Shown here: positions 52,954 to 64,000 of the stretch, one piece after another
How the letters are laid out: the number at the start of each line of letters is the position of its first letter
How positions within the stretch are numbered: position 1 is the stretch's first letter
Assembly: GCF_037126465.1 (NCBI RefSeq)
Contig: NC_088210.1
Coordinates: 12,980,011 to 13,044,010 of the forward strand
Direction: 5' to 3'
DNA from: Ornithodoros turicata
Taxonomy: Eukaryota; Arthropoda; Arachnida; Ixodida; Argasidae
DNA: 64,000 nucleotides
The notes under the pieces: model-generated
The model's input: the letters and a program-made list of their open reading frames with translations, nothing else
The model's database searches: none
Told to the model about the DNA's origin: nothing
Program-made: the position numbers and the translations under genes

Positions 52954-54152
52954 TGATGGTGATGTGATAGAGAAAAGAAAGGGGGTCGTGAATTAACTGC
53001 GACGACGTCGAATTGGTTACCCCAGTACGCTGACATACAGAACGTACAAACACATGAGAGAGTTAAAATGATGGAGTTCAACATGGAGGGGGGGGGGTTG
53101 TTCAAAAGTTTCGACCAAATGAGTGTAAAATGTGAGGATGCTCATTATTGACTGTTCCTTGATGCTATCCCTACAGCTCCGTCCACGGCGTTCAAAAAAA
53201 AACTTTTAAAAAAATTACGGTAGTTGGGGAACATTGAAAACTTCATCTGAAAGTTTTTCACTTTCTTCCATTACGTTTCTCTTTCTTTACATTTTCCTTC
53301 TTCTTTTTTTTTTTCACAAATGTGAAGTTTAACTCACTGACGGTCTCGTTAAGCACGGTCCAGTTATCGCTCTTTTATTTTTTTCGCTTTCCAATCTCAC
53401 ACATTTATAATGCGTTCTACGTCTGCTGTCAACGTGTTATCATTCCACTGACTTTTTAAAACATCCGCCACCTTTATCTCTGTTTCTTTTCTTTTTCTTT
53501 TTTTTTTTCCTCCTCGACCCGACCGTTTGTCAGCCGCAGAGCGCTGCAGATAAACCCCCCGGTGGTCCGGAACCAAACGTATCACCAGCATTTGACCGCG
53601 CCGCTAAATACCATTCCCGGTCGACAAGAAAAGATATCCCCGCGGTGAGGGCATTTTTATCACGACAGCCGGAAGATCATTTTCTCGATGGCCATGAATT
53701 CTGATGATTGGAAGAAATGGGAGCGGAGAGCACCACCTGGCTCACAAATCGCTCGCTCTTTTACTGTTTCGTTTGGAGGGTAGTTTGCACTGCACTGTAC
53801 TGGACAGCTGCGTGACCGTAGGAGCCCCTGAGGACATTGGAGCATTGTGGAGTCGAAGCTCGACATATTCCCCGACTGAGAAAGATTAGGGAGTTTTAGG
53901 AAAAGCTAGAAGTTTCACGATAACGTTGCCGAAAATATGATAAGGCAATCGCCTGATATACCTTTAGATCGACTGACATCACGTTGATGATATCTGGTTG
54001 ACTGACAGCGATACGCAGTCAGAATTGGAGGGCGCTTAGGATTTCCTAATGGTATCTTCAACTGGTGGTACCAATGCTCTATTATAGAACGCTCCGAGCT
54101 GGAGGAACAAAGAAGATGGAAGAAAGAAGGAACAACTGCCGAAGCTGTTGTC
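52954..54152. other. No gene recognised
   Basis: Intergenic with T tracts (53302-53315, 53488-53508). Frames of up to 76 codons without motifs. Confidence 0.4.
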
Positions 54153-54206
54153 CGTTTTGACCAGTTTGACCGGTTTGACCAGTTTGACCAGTTTGACCGT
54201 TATGAC
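54153..54206. repeat. 9-bp tandem repeat (TTTGACCAG)
   Basis: Six units of TTTGACC(A/G)G with little variation. Read on the minus strand in frame it gives a KLV/KPV repeat within a 94-codon frame, which I consider chance. Confidence 0.8.
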
Positions 54207-55129
54207 CACTGGAAGATAGAGCGCGCGCTCCAGAGCACTGTAGAGCGATCGGTGGCTGCCAGTCGAAGATGCCACCAGACTCCCTAATGTCTTCAAAGAA
54301 CGGTGAGATAGCGGAGGCACAGCGAGAGATATTGACCCCAGTATCGCTCGAAACTTTGCTTAATTCGACTTACAGCAACGCCCTTAACGCATTTGTGAGC
54401 GCAGCGGCGTGACCTTGGAGACACAGACCGATACGCGCTGCCGAGACGTAGGAATCAGCAACGTGGGGGCGTCAGCGGACAAAATGCTGACATCTCCCGC
54501 CCAGAATTTGTGTGCTGCGACCACGACTAACGCCACCTAAAAGATGCGAAGTTTGATCGTTCAAGCAAACGTGACCTAGTCATTAAGAGTCCCGCCAATC
54601 ACGATTGTGCCTTCGGCGGCCGTAGCTATGGAAACTAGCCGCCATCAGCCGAATGGGTAGCCAATGGTAGCCACAGAAAGCCTGTGTTTTAAATCGTCTG
54701 CTGCGATTGGCTGAAGCAGATGACGTCCTGACTTTATGTGTCTACGCGGCGAAGGAGTGAGAGCAGCCATTAAGCAGGCTTTCTTTACCCTGAACGCATT
54801 GCGATGCGACTGATTGAGTTGCTATGGAGCTTGAGCATTCTTGATATGGACCTGCTATGACCTGATTGCGTTGCGGAGTGACGTGAACCTCACTCCTTCT
54901 CTTACGGGATACTGGAACGAGTGAAAGCGATTCTAAAGGGCACGGAGATCGAGGCTGCTGGACAAGTCAGCTACGAAAATTGCTTTGGTGCAAGAATCAA
55001 TGTTATTTGTCGTGGAGTCTGATGGAGCTGAAAAAAAACTAAAAAGAAACCATTGTGGGGTCATGCAGTGTTCCATTAAGCGGGTTGTGACACTTTCATA
55101 GTGGTTAATTATATCACGCGCGTATTACA
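54207..55129. other. No gene recognised; CCAAT-rich stretch
   Basis: At 54595-54725 the sequence has GCCAATCACG, GCCAATGG, GATTGGCTG and GATGACGTCC close together, a promoter-like composition without an identifiable gene. Confidence 0.35.
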
Positions 55130-55330
55130 CTGCACACCAAAGTACCGAGGAAAAAAGAATTATTTTTCTACATGTCGTACTTGGCGAGGTACAAACCATC
55201 AAACAGACGTACGCGTTCAACTCTGAAAAAAGAGTGAGAGCCATTCCCGTTGGTACTCGTCAGCACGTGACTTATCACGCGCTGCCTCACTGGCGCAGAC
55301 GCATGCGGTGACGTCAAAGTTGAATGAGTT
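55130..55330 (-). repeat. Dispersed CACGTGA/CCAAT repeat, copy 3 (inverted)
   Basis: Minus-strand reading gives CAGTGAGGCAGCGCGTGATAA, GTCACGTGCTGACGAG and ACGGGAATGGCTCTCAC, then ACCTCGCCAAGTACGACATG and a T tract, the same series as 18676-18930. Confidence 0.55.
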
Positions 55331-56568
55331 TAGTATACTCTCAGTAGTGATTTTCTAGACGTCTATGTATATACACAAACACGCGATTTAAGGAATGGGC
55401 GCCGCCATTAGTGCTGCCACCCCGTGGTAGTCACAGGAACTGTGCACGTGTGGACTGCTGTTTGCCGAATTCCTTCATTTTCCCGTGCGTTTCTTTTTTT
55501 TCGTTCATTTTCGTGTCCGTTCGTGTTCACTTCGTGCCCGTTCATTTTCTCTCGCACGGGAACCGGTGTAGAAAAGATATCGCAATCGGCTAGGGCCCCG
55601 ATCTTGAACACTGACATAGCAAGCGTTGTCGTTATATTTAGAGTTCGCGCGCTCCAAAGCCTTTTTGGTAGGCTGGCGCAAGAGCTCGTGGCGAATCACG
55701 TGCGAAGTGGTGCATTTAACGCGCGTTATGGGGATAACGACAAGTTGAAGATCGGGTATAGATCGGGTTCCTGCGCTCCTCACGTGAACAACTGTGCACA
55801 TCGCACGCGGAAACAAACAATCTTCTTTCTCCTTGATCTTTCGAACGTTGATACCCTACTCAGATGTTTACCGGATAACTACGCCATCGTCAGCCCTACT
55901 CATTAAAGACGGTGGCCACCTGTATTCATCCCAATGGGGAGAGCGAATACGCAGTTTCGGAGCTTGGCAGTCCACCCCTGTTGTGTCGTCGCTGGGAACG
56001 AGGCTAGGGAGCGCACGAAGCCTGCTGGTTTGAGAGTAACGCAACAATGTCTATACCCCCGTTGCTATATGCTTCCGAATTGAAGTTCACGTCAATGGAA
56101 ATAAGCACTATCTGGATATATCGGGTATAACTTGGAGGTGAAGCGTCGCAATCAAATCGACGTCTTAAAGGGTGACTAAAGTGCAAAAATTACTCTTCGC
56201 GAAATGAAATATGCCGTTACTTTGCCGCCGACACGAAAGCAACGGAATCCCTCAGTTGCGTCATTCGCGATTTATGAGGGAAACGCAAAAGGATGCGCCA
56301 TAGAGTACAGCGAATTTTTCTTACACTGTAGTGCCCCTGTAAGAGCAGCTGCAGCAGTAATCTTACTTCGCAAGAAAGATGTCTTTCATTGTGTCCTTTC
56401 GTTGCTGTTCTTAATGATTACGTCTTTAGCTTAATTCAATATAATTGAAGCCTTGACACGTGACGACAATTTGGCAGCGAGCCCCGACAATTTAAGAGAG
56501 CACGACCCCCGAGCGGTGCCTAACTCTCTTTAGAGGTTTGATTTGATCATTCGGACCGGAAGTTACCA
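55331..56568. other. No gene recognised
   Basis: A 160-codon plus-strand frame (55424-55906) overlaps a simple CGTTCATTTTCGTG-rich stretch and an opposite frame, with no motif. Block GTGCAAAAATTACTC (56178) recurs inverted at 59286. Confidence 0.4.
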
Positions 56569-57610
56569 CACTTTAAGAAAAAAATGAGTAATTTTACTCC
56601 TTTTCGGGACTAAATGCATTGCCATAAAAAATAGTCCCTTTTGGGAGTAAATGCACGGGAATAAGTAAATGTTACAGAGTTGGATACAGCATTTCACGCT
56701 CTGTTCTAAGAGTCCTGTAGAGTCCTGTAGTAAAATACGTACTTTGAATCAAACCTTCAACCGTGATATATTGAGTGATATAAAATCTTGCGACATATAT
56801 AGGGCACAATTTGCGAAGAAAGAAGCGCTAAATGTATCTGACTTTGTGTTGGTGCACTCTAAGAAAAAAAGGAGTAAAACGGGGAGTAATTGCAGCTTCT
56901 ACTCCCCTAGTCTGCAATTAATCCCCATTTTAGTCCCCAAACCCAACATTTAGTCCCGGCATTTACTCCCCAGGACTGCAAATTGTCACTAAACTTCGCG
57001 AATGGTCTCCTGAATGCAACAGTCTACGTAAATATGTGCACTGGGTCAATTTGAACGACATAAGGCTGTAAACCTCAGACAACGTAGCACTTTTCCAGCC
57101 ACACAGAGTAAGAAACAGCTAGCGTATCTTTTTTCGCAAATTGTGCCCTAGTATGGCGCAAGATTTTATATAACTCGATATATCATGGTTGACGGTTTGC
57201 TTCAAAGTATTTTCATGCATGCGCACCAATTATGTACCTGGGACTCTTACAACAGCGCGTGAAATGCGGTCTTCACTCTGTGACATTCATTTACTCCCGT
57301 GCATTTACTCCCGAAAAGGACTATTTTTTGGGGCAATGCAATTACTCCCCAAAAGGAGTAAAAGTACTCCTTTTTTCTTAGAGTGTGGAAAATTGCCAAC
57401 TTGGCTGAGTTTGACACCAAATTGACCAAAGCACCATATTTACGTAGACTGTTGCATTCGGAAGACCATTTTCGAAGTCCACTGACAATTTGCAGTCCCG
57501 GGGAGTAAATGTCGGGGTTAGGGAACTAAAATTGGGAGTAATTGCAAGCTAGGGTACTAGAAACTGCAATTACTCCCAATTTTACTCTATTTTTGTTTTT
57601 TCTTAGAGTG
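56569..57610 (+). mobile_element. Family 3 MITE split by another family 3 MITE
   Basis: The outer copy starts CACTTTAAGAAAAAAATGAG with CA before it and ends CTTAGAGTG at 57610 with CA after (57611-57612). Its sequence stops at 56854 and resumes at 57388, the gap being the copy at 56855-57385. The joined outer copy would be about 510 bp and is the most diverged family 3 member here. Confidence 0.75.
56855..57385 (-). mobile_element. Family 3 MITE nested in reverse orientation
   Basis: 531 bp, CACTCTAAGAAAAAAAGGAG to CTTAGAGTG, but the middle is reversed relative to the other copies. Flanked by TG (56853-56854 and 57386-57387). Less diverged from the 9529 and 52420 copies than its host. Confidence 0.8.
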
Positions 57611-58499
57611 CAAACGAGCGGTCTAACTAAAAAAAAAAAACGAAGTTTTGCGTCGTCTTCAGACACAGAGCTCATTTTCCGTGTTAGAATCCTTCAAAGC
57701 GCTGAGTGTGTGCAGGGAAAGCGGTGATACTCTGTTAAATATATCTGAAGCACATCGAGGTCGCTCTTGAACTGTCAGGGTATTTGTTTGCTTTCTTGCT
57801 CTCTATTGTTTTTTTACAGCCATTCAGTTTCTCTGGCTATCTGCTAGGGTGGATCAACGCTGGTGTCAGAAAAGATAAGCCTAGTTACTATCCATCTATA
57901 CTTGAGCAGGCCTGTAGAGAGCCTTTGTTATCAGTGTAAAAGTCCAGGCCTGCCGTATTTATCGAGCTTTTACGATCACTGCGTGCAGTCATCAAAATGC
58001 GGTGTAACAAACGGACAGGGGATCTGTTTTCACTCGAGAGAGCACATGCCTGCTCTTTACCGGAGTTTACAGCTTGTATGTCATCATGTAATATGTATAC
58101 ATAGTTGAACATAGTGGGTATACGCAGTTGCCGTACCAGAGGTGCCACAGCTACCATACAGAGAGTTTTTTCTTTTCTTTTTTAAGACTCAGCACTCTGC
58201 CTGAATGAAGTCCACTGAATATTGTTAGCAGTCCAATATCCTAGTCGCCAGTATTTTCGCACTGCGCCTAATTACTCTTAATTTGACAATATTAACTAGC
58301 TAACTTTTAAAATACTGGTGTAAGGGTTGAGGTGTCAATGGGAAAGCTGTAGATTGCATGGAGATATATCCGACCGAGGTGTTTCCACAAAGTTACGCTC
58401 TCTGTGGCTGTTCTCGCGGCTGTAAACAATATCAAGTGAAAACGTGGCCTCGCGCCGCCTCTTTTCAACGACGCAACGGATGAATCCGATTCTCGTCCA
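57611..58499. other. No gene recognised
   Basis: Intergenic; short frames only. A local GTCCAGGCCTGCC stretch at 57942 is unremarkable. Confidence 0.35.
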
Positions 58500-58800
58500 T
58501 TCGCAGGAGGGACATCCTCACGGAACATTCTGGCGGAAGAAAAAGCGAAAACTGTTCACAGAGCCGAAGTTCCGTCTCGTCTTATTTTGAACATTCACGC
58601 GGTGCGGAATATCGGATGAGGCGCACTGCACACTTAGCAGACGACACTTTCGCAGACGACACCGTCGGCGTCGTATCCTGTCGTCTGCTACGGAATATCA
58701 TCTGTTACGGGATATCCCTAACAGTGTATACGGGAAGACACGGCGTTGAGCGATCGCGCTCACGTCACAGCAGAAAGCTACGACGTTTTCGCACCTTCCG
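58500..58800 (+). repeat. GCAGACGAC-family element, copy without right terminus
   Basis: GGGACATCCTCACGGAACATTC, GGCGGAAGAAAAAGCGAAAAC, CCGAAGTTCCGTC, CTTAGCAGACGACAC, CTGTCGTCTGCTACGGAATA and GCGCTCACGTCACAGCAG match 62972-63251 in order. It lacks the GTGTATTCACA right terminus. Confidence 0.6.
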
Positions 58801-60289
58801 CTGTTACACGGTTACTTTCGTGTTCTTCGCAAGGTACCATCATCTTTGGGAGGACCTCGATATTCCCGGTTGCGAAATCCCCGATCTCGAAATTCATGTT
58901 CTCGAAACAAGGAAAATCAACCAGAATACTAGATTGCCGTGTCTAAGAACACGACATCACTATTTAAAAACTCAAATTCACGGGTTTTCGATGTCTGTCC
59001 AAGTCGTTTTAGCGAACGAAAGCCACATTTTAGCGGTCGTTAGGCTTAGCAGGGCGGACACGACGGAACAGCATGTTGGTTAGTTTATTATTAGGTTAGT
59101 CCAAGTTCGGTGTTTGCATTCTTATGTCCAGGTTAGTCTAAGTTCGCTTTTGGCAGTTTCCCGCGCGCGCGACTGTGCATTCTATAAAAAGCTCACATTT
59201 ATTTACAGAATAGTTTATTTCGCAACGGGGATTGCGATCACTTTATTTCGAGGTATACACCCGCATCTTTCATCCCACGAGGAGTAATTTTTGCACTTTA
59301 CTGCCTCTTTAATAATCAAATAATGACCACTGAATGGGACCTCAGCCTCAACCGAGGACAATCTGTTAGGACGACGCAACACTAACGGGTTTCTTCTGGA
59401 CAAATAAAGATACTGTGACGAGAGACGGGAAAGGAGAAAACACTATCACTTGCGCATCGCTTCCCTGTTCTCCGAACGTGAAAATAAAAATACGAATCTA
59501 ACGGACGTGTTGGCTGAATAGGACTCCTTCGGGAAACAGTGTGCCTGCGTGTGTTGCCGAGCTTTCATCCTGGACGGAGGAGACGCGGCATGATAAATCA
59601 CGCTAAAAGGAACGCCATGGAGATTTCGAGACGATCTCCTCCGACGTGCATAGCATTGTTTCGCCCTAAATACATTTATATTATATACGGTTGCAAAACA
59701 TAAATACGCACAGGAGAACAACTCTTGCGTGCCTGCTTTGAAATGAATATTTATTAGAAGTGTGCCTAGAAGAAGCGCTGAAATGAAGGTTATCAAACTA
59801 AAAATTTAAAGTATGCGACATTTCTATTTCACACGACAGGGTTTATTACCTTTTTTTCCCTCTCTGGTGCGTATTTTTTCTACTTACCCCTTCCCTGAAG
59901 ACATCAAGCAAAAAAGGAAATCCCGTTGTCGGCTAGCATGTACGAGACACATGTGTAACTTGCGTTCCATGCATTTTTAAACAATCCAACTCTGGTACGG
60001 CTTCTCTTTCTGTTTCTTAAATTTTACTTGTCGCTGTGGGCACAAGGTCTTCTACGGTAGTAGACGACCCACGGTACTGGAGGTCTGCCATTCTTTGCCA
60101 GTCTTTTGTTGCAATGACTTTGATGACGCTTTCTACTAAGGCATGAGTCACGCTTTTCCCTCGTCCCATAGTATTGCAAACTCTGACTTCGACGTCCTTG
60201 AGACCATTCTTTGAGAAATCAAAATTTTTGAGGAATTTCAACATGGTCCCTTTCACTAACAAAAATAAGACATTTTAGTGTTGAGTTGG
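58801..60289. other. No gene recognised
   Basis: Contains a small direct repeat (TTAGGTTAGTCCAAGTTCGG and CAGGTTAGTCTAAGTTCGC, 59092 and 59130). No coding sequence recognised. Confidence 0.4.
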
Positions 60290-60640
60290 AAGCACCAGTC
60301 AGCTTCATTCTTCTTCTACTTTCATTCATTGCCCACACTACCAACCATCGCCGAACCGCAGTCTCCGGGTGTCTTAATCAGCTGAACTCTCGCCTCCTCT
60401 CTCTATATATATATCAAAATTGCGTGGTCCCTGGCACAGTCCAGCCCACCAAAGCTCTGCCCTCAAAAGTCTTTTGACCTTATTGGACACCATCGGACTT
60501 CGATCTTTATTGTTCTCATTATTTCATCCCCCACATCACCACCAGCATTTGCGGTAGCATACCTCCCTTGGCGATGCATACCTCCCCATTCATCCATTTC
60601 TAAATAAAGTTGTCGTTATTGTCATCGATGCGCCAATATC
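60290..60640 (+). repeat. Possible LINE 3' untranslated region
   Basis: CACATCACCACCAGCATTTGCGG, CATACCTCCCCATTCATCCA and TTTCTAAATAAAGTTGTCGTTATTGTCAT form a pattern like tick LINE ends, with AATAAA and a GTT-like tail. No coding part. Weak assignment. Confidence 0.3.
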
Positions 60641-61417
60641 TTTACAGTTATGTTCAGCCAAAAAGCGGTACATTTAATCCCCGCCCGTTCCCATTGGCTG
60701 CCATCAATAGTCGCATCACTCTACGTCGCGACCAATGGTGCGCCGGTGCCGGAACTATAGGAGCCCAATATGCGGCACCTGCACTATCATTTCCCTGCGG
60801 CGTAACTCTGTTAGAGCATACGAACTCCATTGGCATTCTTAGGCTAAACACGGACATGGTTGATTCAATTTAACCACAAAATAATGTGTATGATTTACGG
60901 TAAGCGCTTGTTCTCACATACGGTGCTCTGCTTCCATGACATCGCGGAAGCTGTGGGATTATTTTGCTTCCTGGTTTTGCGGTGTTGTGTTGTTGTCGCG
61001 GTGAGCCGGACATGACGCCGGATGTCTCGCTTGCACAGCTAATTGAGCTTGTGCGTCCGCATAACTTGCGGGAATCAAGGGTCAACACAAGACAAACGGC
61101 GCTGCTTCACGTTGTCAATGAGGTTTCGCGAGACTTGTGCTGCTGAGACGACTGAGCTCTCTGCGCCCTGCTTTGCAAGTGAGAACGCGAACGTAGAAAA
61201 CAGCGCTTGGTCTCCAGCGCTGTTTGCCAGCCTCTGAAGCGAAGCTCTGTATGTGAGAACAACAGGCCCTAAGACTGTTTGTAGTGAGTAATCTCTCGCA
61301 AGTTATTATTTATCCACACATTTGCTACGCGCTCACGGTTTTGAAATGAAGCCGTGGGTGGGGTAAAGGGGTTGTGGACACTTTGAAAGATGTGGTTCCT
61401 TACATCATGCGCATACC
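60641..61417. other. No firm gene; possible short exon
   Basis: Near 60691 and 60730 there are CCCATTGGCTG and ACCAATGG sites. An ATG at 61013 opens MTPDVSLAQLIELVRPHNL and ends at a stop at 61146, in frame with an upstream ATG at 60964. Without homology or a clear GTRAGT donor I do not call it a gene. Confidence 0.2.
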
Positions 61418-61790
61418 GTGTGTTCACACGGGCGACATTCCCCAGAATACTCCGGCGGAAGATACGGAAGATACGAAAGACGTGATAGGTTCCTGCTGTC
61501 AGTGAGCGCGAGCGATCAACGCCGTATCTTCACGTACTGTGCTAACTGTGGCGAATACCCTGCGAGACAATCGCAAGATATTCTGCAGCAGACGACAGGA
61601 AAAGACGGTGACGGTGTCGTCTGCTAATTGCCATCTGCTAAGTAGCGTCTGCTGAGTGTCGTCTGCTATGTGTCGCCTGCTCAGTGCGCAGTACCCCACT
61701 CCCGATATTCCAGCAGCGTGTGAATGCTCAACACAACACCGGGCGGAACTTCGGTTCCGTGACCAGTGTTTTCGCTTCTTCATTTTTTCC
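61418..61790 (-). repeat. GCAGACGAC-family element, inverted, right side truncated
   Basis: Starts with the TIR GTGTGTTCACACGGGCGACAT and then GAATACTCCGG. It holds five GTCGTCTGCTA-like units in series at 61615-61690 and ends with GGAACTTCGGTTCCGTGACCAG and TTTTCGCTTCTTC, the reverse of the left part of 58500-58800. Cut by a T tract. Confidence 0.6.
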
Positions 61791-61859
61791 TTTTTCTTTT
61801 TTTTTTTTTTTTCTACCGCAATCTTCCGTGCGGGCGTCGCTCGAGTGGATATGCGAATA

Positions 61860-62060
61860 CTGTACTGCGTACTAGAACATTCAGGAAAAAATGTTTTTTA
61901 CCGTACCGTACCTGGCGAGATATAAACAAACGTACTGGTCAAGCTCTGACATCAGAGCCTCACTCCACTGGCAATCGTAAGCACGTGACATCTCTCGCGC
62001 TTCCTCACTGGCGGAGAGGCCTCACGTGACGTCAGAGCCGTCTGAGTTGCGGTATTGGCG
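61860..62060 (-). repeat. Dispersed CACGTGA/CCAAT repeat, copy 4 (inverted)
   Basis: On the minus strand: CCGCCAGTGAGGAAGCGCGAG, TGTCACGTGCTTACGATTGCC and GTGGAGTGAGGCTCTGATGTC, then ATCTCGCCAGGTACGGTACG and a TTCCTGAATGTTC end, matching 18676-18930 and 55130-55330. Confidence 0.55.
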
Positions 62061-62971
62061 GTGCCGGTTTTCTATACGTGTCCGTTACCCCGTTTGCTGT
62101 AAAACATGGGATGCAGATTCAGACCGATGAAAATAATTTCGTTTTACATTGACCCGGAATAACTGAAGACGAAGACCCTTTTAAGAAAACCACTTTTTAT
62201 TTTGTTTTCCGACATCAATATCAACATAAAACGAGGCTGGTTAATAGTTCATAAAGCTGCTCACTCCAAATTTGTTACGTATCTTTATTTTTCCTTCCCT
62301 GCCTCCCTTTCACTTATTGGATAGGTTAACGCGGATTGTCAAGAACTTTGCAGATTGAAGCGACTCATCAATTGGTTGGCTAAATGCTCCGAGCACATTA
62401 TGATTAGAGAGTATCAGTCACAACAAAATTATTAAAGTTACGGACGGCTATAGGAATGAAAAACCGCAGGAATTGTTTTATGTAATAGCTGTGCAAGACT
62501 TCGACTTATTTGAACTGCTCCTCCATTCGACAATCATTTCCTCAATTATTTTTCTTTATTCTTTTTCGTTTGCCGTTTGCTCTTTTTCAGTAGAATTCTG
62601 TGTCTGGCTTTGCTCTCGGACGGAGTTCAATGTGCTTCGCGTTGCAAAAATCCACGTGCAAAGGACTCAATTAAACGCTTCGATGAATCGATTCCCCCGG
62701 CTCAAATGACTATCGATCCGAATTGCGGTGCTGTGCTGAACACATACTCTTCCATTTCCTTTTCGTTAGATGGACCTCGCCAAATTCCTACGGATACGCA
62801 CTATGCAAAGGGAAGGAATTTCGTTTTGTTTGATTTGTGCTAGCAGTGAAACATCTAAATATCCGCAACTTAAAATGTCAGGCTTGTTGGTACTGCATAC
62901 CACTAAAAGCGTTAAGAGAACATAAAAGACGACATATATACAGATAGCGCACAGATAGACTATCTCTAAGA
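62061..62971. other. No gene recognised
   Basis: AT-rich intergenic; frames of up to 88 codons without motif. Confidence 0.4.
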
Positions 62972-63251
62972 GTGTATTCACACAAGCGACATCCTCACGG
63001 AATATTCTAGTCGAAGAAAAAGCAAAGGACTACCCAGGGAGCAGAAGTTCCACCCCGTGCACTTAGCAGACGACACTTAGCAGATGACACCATCAGCGTC
63101 TTTTCCTGTCGTCTGCTACGGAATAACTCGCGGCTGTGTCGCAGGATACTCCCCACGGTTAGCAGTGCATCTCAAGAACGCTCGCGCTCACATAACAGCA
63201 GCAAACTAGGACGTTGGAGTACTCTGGGGAACGTCGCTCCTGTGAATACAC
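62972..63251 (+). mobile_element. GCAGACGAC-family MITE, both termini present (280 bp)
   Basis: Left end GTGTATTCACACAAGCGACAT and right end GTCGCTCCTGTGAATACAC are imperfect inverted repeats. The interior has two to three AGCAGACGACAC units, CTGTCGTCTGCTACGG and GCGCTCACATAACAGCAG. No obvious target duplication. The ends resemble PIF/Harbinger-like termini only loosely. Confidence 0.6.
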
Positions 63252-64000
63252 GGTACGTGTCTTCTTCCGCGTTCTTTTAGCGCTGTTAGCACAGGGGTGA
63301 CATCCAATGTATAGCTCCATAAATAAAAAGCGTCCCGGGCGAATGCAATGCATTTCGGAGAAGTCATAGTGACAGCAAGACGTCACAGCAGACGTCACCA
63401 CGCACGTTACCTTACAGGTACTGTAAAGCACCACCGACCAAATGACATTTAGTGTGGCTATTCGATAGTCCAAACCATCAGGACAAAAACTGCGCAAGTT
63501 TCATTCCAATCGACGGTACAATTAATTAGAAAATTACAATTAAAGATTACGGGCAACACTGTACTAGGTATTCGAAATGAATCCGTACTCCTGACACATA
63601 CGGCGGCAACCACATTGCATGCGTATAACACTGGGCCCGACATAACAATCCACCACAATCCACCATAACATCCGCCCCTGCAATCCACACAACGATCCAC
63701 ATCTGAGGATAAACGGATAAGCGAACTGAAATGAAATGCTGAGTCGTTGAAAAAAGTGTATCAGTCGTTCAAGAAGCCAGACAGCGTCGGGACTTGTTTC
63801 TTCACAGAGGTTCATAAAGGGAGTTCGTTCGTTCGAAAGAGGCCGCGAACAGAAGGAGCGCGCAGGCGCAGCAGAGAAGTAGGGAGAGCCTCCATCGAAC
63901 AGCGGTCAGTGCTGGGTTACTTCGTAAAAACAGGGGTTAACAGGTTAAACTGTTAACATGGGTTTCAGAATGCATAGGTAAACAGGAAAACTAATAATAT
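63252..64000. other. No gene recognised
   Basis: Short direct repeats of CAATCCAC (63648-63690). No coding sequence or known repeat end up to the window edge. Confidence 0.4.

Noticed and set aside
55424..55906. 160-codon plus-strand frame
   Set aside because: Begins in a simple CGTTCATTTTCGTG-rich stretch, is overlapped by an opposite frame and has no motif.

Overview
The window looks like nuclear DNA of a tick (Ixodida), probably a hard tick. The main reason is a group of tRNA-derived SINE copies whose body and tail match what I remember of the tick Ruka family. The dense, mixed load of short DNA transposons, non-LTR retrotransposon 3' ends and a Penelope-like element fits an arthropod intergenic region. 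No convincing host protein-coding gene, rRNA gene, functional tRNA gene or CRISPR array was found. Almost every recognisable coding stretch belongs to a transposable element.

Layout. 1-10 kb: fragments and full copies of a fold-back MITE family (called family 1 here), two 389-bp copies of a second palindromic MITE (family 2), SINE and LINE tails, and a 533-bp family 3 MITE. 10.36-14.31 kb: two 5'-truncated Penelope-like retroelement copies joined head to head. They form a 3.8-kb palindrome with 1,919-bp arms, inserted as one unit between 14-bp target-site duplications. Each arm encodes reverse transcriptase plus GIY-YIG endonuclease and carries a hammerhead-like motif. 14.3-24 kb: old MITEs, a hAT-like element, a LINE 3' end with target-site duplication, dispersed CCAAT/CACGTG-bearing repeats, SINEs, a pogo-like element and a CR1-like LINE 3' end. 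24.45-25.76 kb: a mariner element whose DD34D transposase is interrupted by one in-frame TGA. 26-35 kb: SINEs, a second pogo-like element, the second copy of the (GTT)n-tailed LINE end, and a GCAGACGAC-rich repeat.

35.5-36.0 kb: a family 1 MITE interrupted by a 227-bp palindrome whose two arms each contain a consensus-like hammerhead ribozyme (CUGANGA, stem II, GAAA, minimal stem III). It is flanked by an 11-bp target duplication and has the same architecture as the large Penelope palindrome. 36-64 kb: further TIR elements (879 bp and 575 bp), minisatellites, more family 1, family 3 and pogo-like copies including nested ones, and three copies of the GCAGACGAC family.

How the parts fit together. 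The three MITE families share CACT(C/G)T termini and 2-bp TA or TG/CA target duplications. This suggests mobilisation by one transposase type, most like the CMC (CACTA/Mirage/Chapaev) group. No such transposase is encoded here. The two Penelope-type palindromes, one with genes and one with only ribozymes, look like an autonomous-type and a minimal non-autonomous form of the same insertion mechanism.
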